Positions 23,969 through 31,229 of a stretch of 64,000 bases of DNA are shown in pieces. The translations under genes and the position numbers were made by a program. Each line of letters begins with the position of its first letter. Position 1 is the stretch's first letter. The notes beneath the pieces were generated by a model. It did not search any database and was not told where the DNA came from. It worked only from the letters and a program-made list of their open reading frames with translations. This DNA is from an uncultured Collinsella sp. (GTDB lineage Bacteria; Actinomycetota; Coriobacteriia; Coriobacteriales; Coriobacteriaceae). The stretch lies in NCBI GenBank assembly GCA_902492235.1, contig CABUKS010000002.1, positions 62,001 through 126,000 on the forward strand. The letters are read 5' to 3'.

Positions 23969-25702
23969 CTACATCTCACCGAGCATGATCCAGGCAGAGC
24001 TGTCCTGTGCGAGCCTGCCGTCTGCAAGCGGTGATGAGGTGAGCAGGACCCTGCCCGCCGGCAGCTCCACGGGTGCTGCACCGAAGTTCGTCACACACGC
24101 CCAGCCGTTATCGCGGCGATAGGCGATGACGCCGCCCTCAGCGCCCTCGGCACCATCCGCAAGACCGGTGCGCCCGTCAAGATCGAGCCACGCAAGATCG
24201 TTGGCGCACCCGCGCAGCTTGCGCCGCAGCCAGAGGGCGTCACGATAGAGCGCAAGCATCGATGTCGGGTCCACTTCTTCCCTATCGGCAGCATAATCGG
24301 AAAACCATGCAGGCTGCGGCAGATGGGGCGCTGCATCGGCGTCTGCCGGCGAAAACCCAAACGATCCGCCATGCGCGGGATCGTCCGCCGCCACCCACGG
24401 CAGGGGCACACGACAGCCGTCGCGCCCCTTCTCACGCTTCGGTCCGTGCGTATTGGTCGCAGTAGGGTCTTCGAGTGCAGCCCACGGGATATCAGCCACC
24501 TCAAAAAGGCCGAGCTCCTCACCCTGATACACGTATGCCGAGCCCGGAAGCGACAGTTCAAGCAAAAGGGCCGCCCGCGCGCGGCGCTCGCCGAGTTCAC
24601 GGTCCTCGTCATAAGACGACCCGTCGCGTAAGAGCCAGTCGAGCGCAATCTGGTGGTAGCGCGTCGCCTTGATTTGCGGCAGGGCATAGCGTGTCGCCAC
24701 GCGCGGCACGTCGTGGTTGGAGAGTACCCAGGTCGAGGCGGAATCGGATTCGACGGCTGCCTTCAAGCCCTTCTCGATTGCAGTGTGCATGTCATCATAG
24801 GTCCAAGTGGCCTTGGCAAACTCAAAGTTGAATGTCTGGCCAAGCTCGCTGGGACGCGCGTAGAGATACTGGCGCTCGGGCAGCACCCATGCCTCGGCAA
24901 CGGCACTGCGCGGCGGATTATAGCGGTCGAACACGCGGCGCCACTCGCGATAGATCTCGTGGACCTCATTGCGGTCCCACAGCGGGTGGGTGCCGTCGTC
25001 AACCATGTCATCGCCCTCGGCGAGATGCCACCGGTCGAGGTCATCGCGGTCGAGATCCTTGGCGAGACCCTGCGCCACATCAATGCGAAAGCCGTCGACG
25101 CCTCGATCGCTCCAAAACGCCAGGACGTCGCAAAAGAGCGCGTGAACCTCAGGGCATGACCAGTCAAAGTCCGGCTGCTCGGGCGTAAACATGTGCAGAT
25201 ACCACTGACCATCCGCAACACGCGTCCATGCGGGGCCGCCAAAGTTGGCATTCCAATTGGTGGGAGGCAGCTCGCCATGCTCGCCGCGACCATCGCGGAA
25301 GATATAACGGGCGCGCTCGGGCGATCCGGGGCCGGCGGCAAGAGCGGCTTTGAACCAGGGGTGCTGGCTGGATGAATGGTTGGGCACAATGTCGACGATG
25401 ACCTTGATGCCGCGCGCGTGAGCCGCAGCGATCATGTCATCGAAGTCGTCAAGCGAGCCGAGACGTGGATCGACATCGCAGTAGTCCGCCACATCATAGC
25501 CGCCATCGACAAGAGGCGATGGGTAAAACGGGCTCAGCCAGATGGCCTCGATACCCAGCCGCTCAAGATAGTCCATCTGCTGGGTAATGCCCGCGATATC
25601 GCCCAGACCCGAACCAGTCGAATCCTTAAACGAGCGCGGGTAGATCTGATAGATCGCGGCATCGGACATCCATGAGCGCGAAGAAGACTTTTCTGTAGCC
25701 AT
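23969..25702 (-). CDS. Alpha-glucosidase (GH13, oligo-1,6-glucosidase-like)
   Basis: 577 residues from ATG 25702; the frame continues upstream only because it reads through tRNA sequence. GH13 regions: DAAIYQIYPRSFKDSTGSG, IEAIWLSPFYPSPLVDGGYDVADY, VIVDIVPNHSS, GFRIDVAQGL (catalytic Asp), AVAEAWVLPE (acid/base Glu) and LSNHDVPRVATR (Asp stabiliser). The QPDFDWSCPEV and PWFKAALAAGPG segments fit the oligo-1,6-glucosidase / trehalose-6-phosphate hydrolase / sucrose hydrolase subfamilies. No signal peptide, so it acts on imported oligosaccharides. Lies between tRNA genes; an inverted repeat GGGCGTATC / GATACGCCC (25704-25712, 25746-25754) brackets its ribosome site. No sugar transporter is adjacent. 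Confidence 0.92.
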   Translation of the reverse strand: MATEKSSSRSWMSDAAIYQIYPRSFKDSTGSGLGDIAGITQQMDYLERLGIEAIWLSPFYPSPLVDGGYDVADYCDVDPRLGSLDDFDDMIAAAHARGIKVIVDIVPNHSSSQHPWFKAALAAGPGSPERARYIFRDGRGEHGELPPTNWNANFGGPAWTRVADGQWYLHMFTPEQPDFDWSCPEVHALFCDVLAFWSDRGVDGFRIDVAQGLAKDLDRDDLDRWHLAEGDDMVDDGTHPLWDRNEVHEIYREWRRVFDRYNPPRSAVAEAWVLPERQYLYARPSELGQTFNFEFAKATWTYDDMHTAIEKGLKAAVESDSASTWVLSNHDVPRVATRYALPQIKATRYHQIALDWLLRDGSSYDEDRELGERRARAALLLELSLPGSAYVYQGEELGLFEVADIPWAALEDPTATNTHGPKREKGRDGCRVPLPWVAADDPAHGGSFGFSPADADAAPHLPQPAWFSDYAADREEVDPTSMLALYRDALWLRRKLRGCANDLAWLDLDGRTGLADGAEGAEGGVIAYRRDNGWACVTNFGAAPVELPAGRVLLTSSPLADGRLAQDSSAWIMLGEM

Positions 25703-25840
25703 GGGGCGTATCTCCCTTGCAACGAGGTTATGCGAGATGCCCACGATGATACGCCCAAAGCGCACATTCGCAGCAAACAACGCCACAGCCACGCCCCAAA
25801 ACGCTCGCTCCCTCTCGGGTTCGAGCCCATGCGATGGATA

Positions 25841-25872
25841 CAAAAAAGCCCGGCTACCGTAGTAGCCGGGCT
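25841..25872 (-). terminator. Terminator after tRNA-Gly copy 2
   Basis: AGCCCGGCTAC / GTAGCCGGGCT arms, short loop, then TTTTTTG on the minus strand. Confidence 0.9.
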
Positions 25873-25880
25873 GTTGCGTT

Positions 25881-25956
25881 TGGAGCGGACAACGGGGCTC
25901 GAACCCGCGACCCCAACCTTGGCAAGGTTGTGCTCTACCAACTGAGCCATGTCCGC
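25881..25956 (-). tRNA. tRNA-Gly (GCC), copy 2
   Basis: Identical in sequence to copy 1; encoded CCA; anticodon loop TTGCCAA. Confidence 0.95.
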
Positions 25957-25962
25957 ATATGT

Positions 25963-25989
25963 AAAACAAAACGGGCGCCGGAGCGCCCG
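25963..25989 (-). terminator. Terminator-like hairpin between tRNA-Cys and tRNA-Gly copy 2
   Basis: CGGGCGC / GCGCCCG with a four-base loop and TTTTGTTTT following on the minus strand. The 42-base gap has no room for a separate promoter. Confidence 0.7.
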
Positions 25990-25998
25990 GATGTTGCC

Positions 25999-26072
25999 TG
26001 GAGGCGAAGCCCGGATTCGAACCGGGGGTAAAGGCTTTGCAGGCCTCTGCCTTACCACTTGGCCACTTCGCC
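25999..26072 (-). tRNA. tRNA-Cys (GCA)
   Basis: Acceptor GGCGAAG / CTTCGCC, anticodon loop CTGCAAA (GCA), T-arm with GGTTCGAATCC, encoded CCA. Confidence 0.95.
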
Positions 26073-26073
26073 G

Positions 26074-26097
26074 AAAAAGGACCGCCTAAACGGTCCG
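26074..26097 (-). terminator. Terminator-like hairpin between tRNA-Gly copy 3 and tRNA-Cys
   Basis: GGACCG / CGGTCC stem with a six-base loop and TTTTT on the minus strand. It is placed directly before the tRNA-Cys 5' end. Confidence 0.65.
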
Positions 26098-26106
26098 GAA
26101 ATGCAA

Positions 26107-26182
26107 TGGAGCGGACAACGGGGCTCGAACCCGCGACCCCAACCTTGGCAAGGTTGTGCTCTACCAACTGAGCCATGTCCGC
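26107..26182 (-). tRNA. tRNA-Gly (GCC), copy 3
   Basis: Identical to copies 1 and 2; first gene of the Gly-Cys-Gly unit. Confidence 0.95.
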
Positions 26183-26194
26183 TTGCGGGTTATT

Positions 26195-26243
26195 AATTTA
26201 CGCGAGTTGTCCAAAAGACGCAAGTACTTTTTTCAAAAAACTT
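26195..26243 (-). promoter_or_regulatory. Promoter of the Gly-Cys-Gly tRNA unit with A/T-tract
   Basis: TAAATT at 26195-26200, TTGCGT at 26218-26223, 17-base spacer; upstream A/T tract AGTACTTTTTTCAAAAAACT, as in the other tRNA promoters here. Confidence 0.85.
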
Positions 26244-26287
26244 GTCTGCCGCATGTTCTTAGTAGCTAAACGCGCTAAAGCGATTGG

Positions 26288-27034
26288 CTAGGCACACGAT
26301 TCCAGCGCTCCGCTAAACAGCTTCACCATCTGCACGCGCGTGCCGGCGCCGTCCGTACGACGAGCAACCTCCACGTTATCGACGAGCATACGCATAAGCT
26401 TGATGCCACGGCCGCGCTCCTCAGATGCGACCGGTTCGCTCGTTTCATCGATAGAATAGCCGACACCTCGATCAAGCACCTCAACCACAACGCGATCGCC
26501 ATAGGCCTGAACCGTCAGGACGCACCCGATACCGCCCGCATGGTCATAGGCATTACCCAGCGCCTCCCCCGACGCCAATGCGACATCGTAGCGCTCGTCA
26601 CGGCGCAACGGAAGCGATTCAAGGAGTTCGGCGATGCGATGTCGGTAGTATGGAAGATTCTCGATACCCTGACGGACCTCGACGCTCTTACTCCAGCGAG
26701 GCAGCTCCCCCACCGGAATGGCGGGAATAGACTCCCGTGCCGGCCCCGCGACATGAAGGATATCGACAAGACGAGCAATCTCCAAAAAGCGAACAACTTC
26801 ACCTGATGCATTGACGAGCGAAAGCAGGCCTTCTCGCCTCATGAGCTCACGAGCGCGCGTAAGCAGGAATGCCAAGCCCGTCGAATCGATAAAGCTAACA
26901 GTCTGACAGTTGATGACGACACGACGCACGCCGCGGCCAATCAAAGCATCCAGCCGCCGACGCAGCGCAGGCACCGTGGCGATGTCGATATCGCCTGGTG
27001 GCGTCAAAACCGCTATGTCATTCCACTCATTCAT
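26288..27034 (-). CDS. STAS-HATPase fusion (anti-sigma antagonist joined to anti-sigma kinase)
   Basis: 248 residues from ATG 27034 (a TTG at 27052 is an in-frame alternative). Residues 1-100 are a STAS domain: GDIDIATVPALRRRLD and the phosphorylation-site loop SFIDSTGLAFLL with Ser51. Residues 115-248 are a GHKL kinase-like ATPase: GEALGNAYDHAGG (N box), VEVLDRGVGYSI (G1 with DxGxG) and EERGRGIKLMRMLVDNVEV (G2). In sporulation and stress pathways these are separate proteins, SpoIIAA/RsbV and SpoIIAB/RsbW. The fusion could phosphorylate its own STAS half or bind a partner. Downstream gene, in the same direction, of the PP2C phosphatase. No sigma factor gene is nearby. Confidence 0.87.
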   Translation of the reverse strand: MNEWNDIAVLTPPGDIDIATVPALRRRLDALIGRGVRRVVINCQTVSFIDSTGLAFLLTRARELMRREGLLSLVNASGEVVRFLEIARLVDILHVAGPARESIPAIPVGELPRWSKSVEVRQGIENLPYYRHRIAELLESLPLRRDERYDVALASGEALGNAYDHAGGIGCVLTVQAYGDRVVVEVLDRGVGYSIDETSEPVASEERGRGIKLMRMLVDNVEVARRTDGAGTRVQMVKLFSGALESCA

Positions 27035-27112
27035 ACGACCATGGTTCCCCAAAAAAGCCCACTCGATGCATTCGTTTCCCCAACCGTACGGATTCAGCCC
27101 GCCCAGCGTCGT

Positions 27113-29458
27113 CTATGAACGACCCCGTAAAAACTCAAGGGACACCAATGCAATGTCATCGTCCAGCGCCGATTCGGTAAATCGGTCAAGCTCGCCCAAG
27201 ACCTTGCCGCAAATGCCCGACACGCCCTCCGCCGAAACAGAAAGCAGAAGATCGCGCAAGCGCTGCTCGCCAAAGAACGCTCCGGTGCGGTCACGGGCCT
27301 CAATCGTTCCATCCGTATACATAAAGAGCATATCGCCGGGGGCGAACGTAAAGGCACCCGTCTCGTAGACCATGCTCTCAAAGGCACCGATCACGCCCGA
27401 TTGGCACCCAAGGAGCTCCACTTCTCCCCCGCAGGTCTCGCCGCCGCCACGCGGCGTCGACGACGGCCTAATGACCATAGTGGGAGGATGTCCCGCAGAG
27501 CAATAAGTAGCGCGGCCCGCTTTAAGATCGATCTTGGCGATAAACGCCGTCACAAACGTCTCGACCCTCGAAAAGCCCATGAGCATGCTATTGAGCGAGC
27601 GTGCCATACGGGCAGGCCCTGCACCCTCCCAGGCATAGGCCGTCAGGGCCGTCTTGACGAGCGCGGACATCGATGCGGCCTCAATGCCTTTGCCAGACAC
27701 ATCACCCAGAATCATGACGGCGCAGTCGTCGGGAAGTCGGATGAGCGTATAGAAATCGCCGCCGACCAACGCCGAGTTCGTGGCCGACAGGTATACCGAA
27801 TCGGTTGCGATACCCGGAACATCCCCCAGGGAATTTCTCATGCCGATCTGGAGGGTCTGAGCGATATGGCGCTCCTCGCGCTTTTGAGATTCGCCTTCGT
27901 AGATCAGTTCAAAGTCATGCGCCAAGTGCACCAAGTAGTCATATTCAAGGTCATCAATCGGCTCTTGGCTGCCATCACGAAGCAGCAGTGCGCGCGTCGT
28001 CGGGCCCTTCGCAACAGAAGCAGGAACAATCGCGTCGTTGCTGTGCTTGCCATCACCCTCAGAGCGCGGGCGCCCCGCCTCGATGCCGAAGTCGACGTAG
28101 AGACCCTGGCAAGGCAGACCATGCGTCCTAAGCCAGCCTCCCATAGGCATCGATTCATCAACGCGAGTTATACGGACGTGCTTAAGGTCCTCGGCACTCG
28201 TGCCGCCCAAAACAGATGCCTCAAAGCCATCAGGGCCAGCTCCCAGACGTGCCGCCGGCGCCGTCGTAGAAAAGAAAAGCTTCTCGGGATCGTCCGGCAA
28301 AGCAACGCGACTGCCGCCTTCAAAATCTATGACATAGGAGTCCAGACTGGCGTCATACTCAACAGGGCAAAAATGGCAGTTGAGCATATTGCAGATCTCG
28401 GACGATACCGCCTGGGTAGCCGCGGCGGAATCGTCTAGAAAGGTAAACAGCTCATCACGTAAGACATTGAGCGAGCGGCCAAGCTCGGCCGTGCGACGAG
28501 AGCGAAGGCTCGATGCCATTCCGACCAGCTGGATAGACAGGTAATCGCAAATGACCTCAAGTACATTAACGTCATAGGCGAGCGGTGCCTGGGGGCGTTT
28601 CCAACCAACTTCCAACACGCCAAGGATCTGCGTACCGTAAAAAACGGGAAGACAGATCTCGCTGCGGTACGGAGGCATATCCTGCATGCGCAACAGGTGC
28701 TTAGAACGATTATCCAGGTCCATGAACATACCGGAGGCGGCCCTATCGCCCTCAAGGTCCTGCTGAATCGACAAGCGACAGGCACGCGACTCGCGAAGAA
28801 CATACGTCGGAATGCCAGCGCCATACGGCAAAAACTCGGGCAGGTAGCTGTCGTGCAGCTCCTTGGAGACACCGCGAAGCTTAAAACCGCCGCTCTCAGA
28901 AAAATAGATAGCGGCACCCGAAGCATCGAGCGTTCCTACAAGTTGGTTTAAAACGGTATCAAGCAGACTGGGTAACTCATCGGAGCCCACAGTGCTCATA
29001 ATGACCGAGAGCGTGCCTGAGAGACGCTTGTTCGCCACTCTGAGCTCCGATAACGCACGCTTGAGTTGACGGTCATGAGAATACTGCTCCTCGATACTGT
29101 GAAGTGCCACCAGGACGCGTGGCGCTCGGCGCCCAAAGATGCGTGGAGGCGTTACGGAGCCTGCACGAACCAAGACGGGGATAAAGGAGCCGTCACTCAG
29201 CTTGAGCATCAGTTCGCTCTCGGAGCCATCAGTTTCAAATGGCAGACGATGTTCCGTCGCACGTTCAAAAGCGGACGAATACAGGACGTCTTTAACATCT
29301 CCACCGACGACATCGGCGCGTTCTTCGCACATCAAACCAAGTAAGCGATTATTCACATGCAGAATGGTTCCGTCGAGCTCGCAGATGATGACAGCATCAC
29401 TCGTGATCTCGACTAGTTGGGCAACGTCTGCCCACTCGTTGCGTTCAAGCGTTTCCAT
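27113..29458 (-). CDS. PAS-GAF-PP2C (SpoIIE-type) phosphatase
   Basis: About 781 residues from ATG 29458, six bases after GGTGGGG. Order: PAS (about 12-130: ITSDAVIICELDGTILHVNN), a coiled-coil linker, GAF-like domain (about 155-310: STVGSDELPSLLDTVLNQL, ICLPVFYGTQILGVLEVG), a variable middle segment, then the PP2C/SpoIIE catalytic domain (about 560-785: LVGGDFYTLIRLPDDCAVMILGDVSGKGIEAASMSALV, AGHPPTMV, LFMYTDGTIEARD, ALDDDIALVSLE). The two metal Asp residues and the final DDD are present. No membrane segments. Such proteins dephosphorylate STAS proteins in response to a sensory signal; its neighbour is the STAS-kinase fusion. Confidence 0.92.
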   Translation of the reverse strand: METLERNEWADVAQLVEITSDAVIICELDGTILHVNNRLLGLMCEERADVVGGDVKDVLYSSAFERATEHRLPFETDGSESELMLKLSDGSFIPVLVRAGSVTPPRIFGRRAPRVLVALHSIEEQYSHDRQLKRALSELRVANKRLSGTLSVIMSTVGSDELPSLLDTVLNQLVGTLDASGAAIYFSESGGFKLRGVSKELHDSYLPEFLPYGAGIPTYVLRESRACRLSIQQDLEGDRAASGMFMDLDNRSKHLLRMQDMPPYRSEICLPVFYGTQILGVLEVGWKRPQAPLAYDVNVLEVICDYLSIQLVGMASSLRSRRTAELGRSLNVLRDELFTFLDDSAAATQAVSSEICNMLNCHFCPVEYDASLDSYVIDFEGGSRVALPDDPEKLFFSTTAPAARLGAGPDGFEASVLGGTSAEDLKHVRITRVDESMPMGGWLRTHGLPCQGLYVDFGIEAGRPRSEGDGKHSNDAIVPASVAKGPTTRALLLRDGSQEPIDDLEYDYLVHLAHDFELIYEGESQKREERHIAQTLQIGMRNSLGDVPGIATDSVYLSATNSALVGGDFYTLIRLPDDCAVMILGDVSGKGIEAASMSALVKTALTAYAWEGAGPARMARSLNSMLMGFSRVETFVTAFIAKIDLKAGRATYCSAGHPPTMVIRPSSTPRGGGETCGGEVELLGCQSGVIGAFESMVYETGAFTFAPGDMLFMYTDGTIEARDRTGAFFGEQRLRDLLLSVSAEGVSGICGKVLGELDRFTESALDDDIALVSLEFLRGRS

Positions 29459-29483
29459 CGTGGACCCCACCGTCTATCGGTAA

Positions 29484-29506
29484 CAAAAAAGCCTCCGAAG
29501 AGGCTT
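29484..29506 (-). terminator. Terminator between tRNA-Leu and the phosphatase gene
   Basis: AAGCCTC, four-base loop, GAGGCTT, then TTTTTTG on the minus strand. Confidence 0.85.
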
Positions 29507-29517
29507 CTCAAATGCGA

Positions 29518-29607
29518 TGGTGTCGGAGGCGGGACTTGAACCCGCATGACCAAAAAGCGGTCACTAGCACCTCAAGCTAGCGCGTCTGCCAATTCCGCCA
29601 CTCCGAC
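29518..29607 (-). tRNA. tRNA-Leu (GAG)
   Basis: Class II tRNA of 90 nt: GTCGGAG / CTCCGAC acceptor, anticodon loop TTGAGGT (GAG), long variable arm (GTGACCGCTTTTTGGTCAT region), T-loop GGTTCAAGTCC, encoded CCA. Confidence 0.95.
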
Positions 29608-29664
29608 ATGCTATGTTGTTGATTCACGGTTCGTTTTGTTGGACCCGCGCGTTCAACGAGGAAG

Positions 29665-29728
29665 ATAATAACCTATGATTCGAGAACTGTGCAAGCACTT
29701 TTTTCAAAAAAGTTTACGAATTTGTAAA
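29665..29728 (-). promoter_or_regulatory. Promoter of tRNA-Leu with A/T-tract
   Basis: TATTAT at 29665-29670 and TTGCAC at 29689-29694 with an 18-base spacer. Upstream is AGCACTTTTTTCAAAAAAGT and then TTTACGAATTTGTAAA (29713-29728). Confidence 0.8.
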
Positions 29729-29751
29729 TGCGCAGGTAAATCCGTGTGTCC

Positions 29752-29876
29752 GGCCCCGAATCGGTGTTGCCTCCCGGCGCGTCCTCGGGCATGAGCGATA
29801 TTTTGCTGCGCACTTCGTGCTACAAAATATCGCTCCCCCTGCGGAATGCGCCGGGAGGCAACACCGATTCGGGGCC
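29752..29876. repeat. Nested palindromic element D
   Basis: Perfect 29-base outer arms (29752-29780, 29848-29876), inner arms AGCGATATTTTG / CAAAATATCGCT, and a loop CTGCGCACTTCGTGCTA. GTCCTCGGGCATG precedes and CCTGCGGAATGC follows the inner stem. The same layout and the same loop occur in element E. Confidence 0.85.
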
Positions 29877-30057
29877 TGCGTCCACGTACTCCATGCGCCG
29901 TTCTCAAACATGTTCTGGGGGCTGATGCAAATTTGGTGGCTCGGCTTTGCCGAGCCCTTATATAAGGAGGCCGGAGCTAAAGCTCCGGCCTCACTAACTT
30001 TCCTATTAGATTAAGTGAGCGATCGAGGAATCGCACTCCCCTTGCCGAGTTACCGCA
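29877..30057. other. Intergenic region between repeats D and E
   Basis: No gene seen. It contains two short hairpins: GGCTCGGC / GCCGAGCC (29938-29956) and GAGGCCGGAGCT / AGCTCCGGCCTC (29967-29992). Either could end transcription from the opp operon, but neither has a good T run on that strand. Confidence 0.45.
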
Positions 30058-30184
30058 GGGCCCGCCCTGAAGTTACTTTTCAGAACACTCCGCAGGACGC
30101 AAGAAACCCCCGCCGCACGAAGTGCGCAGCGGGGGTTTCTTGCATGTCCGAGGACGTTCTGAAAAGTAACTTCAGGGCGGGCCC
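30058..30184. repeat. Nested palindromic element E
   Basis: Perfect 29-base outer arms (30058-30086, 30156-30184) with different sequence from D, inner arms GCAAGAAACCCCCGC / GCGGGGGTTTCTTGC, loop CGCACGAAGTGCGCA. Boxes ACTCCGCAGGAC and ATGTCCGAGGAC are the reverse complement of those in D. It starts 16 bases after the oppF stop. Confidence 0.85.
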
Positions 30185-30200
30185 GGACGAGAACAACCGA

Positions 30201-31229
30201 CTACAGGTCGATGTGTGATTCCTTGATCGGGAACGGCTCCGCGAAGTGGCAGGCGCAGCAGTGACCCGGTGCGACTTCCTTAAACTCGGGAAGCTTCTCA
30301 GAGCAAATACCCTGCGCGATCGGGCAGCGGGTGTGGAAACGGCAACCGGTCGGCGGATCCAACGGTGACGGCGGATCGCCGGCGAGGATGATGCGCTTAC
30401 GGGTCTTCTGGATATCCGGATCGGGAACCGGCACGGCAGACAGCAGCGACTGCGTGTACGGATGGTGAGGCTCGCTATAGAGCGTCTTCCAGTCCGAAAC
30501 CTCGACCATCTTGCCCAGATACATAACGGCAACGCGATCGGAGATATGCTGCACGACAGACAGGTCGTGGGCGATAAACAAATATGCAGTACCGAACTTG
30601 TCCTGGAGTTCCTTGAGCAGGTTCAGAACCTGGGCCTGAATGGACACATCCAAAGCGGAAACCGGCTCGTCGCAGATGATCAGCTTGGGCTTCAAAGCGA
30701 ACGCGCGGGCGATGCCGACACGCTGACGCTGACCGCCGGAAAACTCATGAGGATAACGGTTGATGTGCTCGGGGTTCAGTCCGACAACGTCGAGAAGCTC
30801 GCGGACGCGCTCAATGCGCTCCTCCTTGGTGCCCACGCCGTGAATGGTCATGGGCTCGGAGACAATCTCACCGATGGTCATACGAGGGTTGAGCGAAGCA
30901 TAAGGATCCTGGAAGATAAACTGCATCTCGCGACGCATGTCCTTGATCTCATGCTTGCTCATCTCGGCAACATCTTTACCCTGGAAGAACACCTTACCGG
31001 CGGTCGGCTTGGTCAGACGCATGATGGTGCGGCCCGTGGTGGACTTACCGCAACCAGACTCGCCAACCAGACCAAAGGTCTCGCCCGGATAAATCTCAAA
31101 AGAGATGTCGTTTACAGCAGAGACGACACGCTTGGAGAAGCGCTTGGCGAACATGCCGGACTCAGCGGGGAACTCCTTAGAGAGGTGCTCGACCTTCAGC
31201 AGCGGAGTACGCTCGTTGGTATCTGCCAT
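30201..31229 (-). CDS. oppF: Oligopeptide ABC transporter ATP-binding protein OppF
   Basis: 342 residues, ATG 31229 overlapping the oppD stop by one base (TAATG). Walker A GLVGESGCGKSTTGRT, signature EFSGGQRQRVGIARAFALKP, Walker B LIICDEPVSALDVSIQAQ and H-loop FIAHDLSVVQH. The C-terminal OppDF extension has the cysteine pattern CRFHTRCP...CxE...CCACH, which in relatives binds an iron-sulfur cluster. Forms a heterodimer with OppD to power peptide import. Confidence 0.95.
   Translation of the reverse strand: MADTNERTPLLKVEHLSKEFPAESGMFAKRFSKRVVSAVNDISFEIYPGETFGLVGESGCGKSTTGRTIMRLTKPTAGKVFFQGKDVAEMSKHEIKDMRREMQFIFQDPYASLNPRMTIGEIVSEPMTIHGVGTKEERIERVRELLDVVGLNPEHINRYPHEFSGGQRQRVGIARAFALKPKLIICDEPVSALDVSIQAQVLNLLKELQDKFGTAYLFIAHDLSVVQHISDRVAVMYLGKMVEVSDWKTLYSEPHHPYTQSLLSAVPVPDPDIQKTRKRIILAGDPPSPLDPPTGCRFHTRCPIAQGICSEKLPEFKEVAPGHCCACHFAEPFPIKESHIDL

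Noticed and set aside
29704..29907. Open frames over repeat D
   Set aside because: Each arises from the palindrome; no ribosome site and overlapping frames in both directions.
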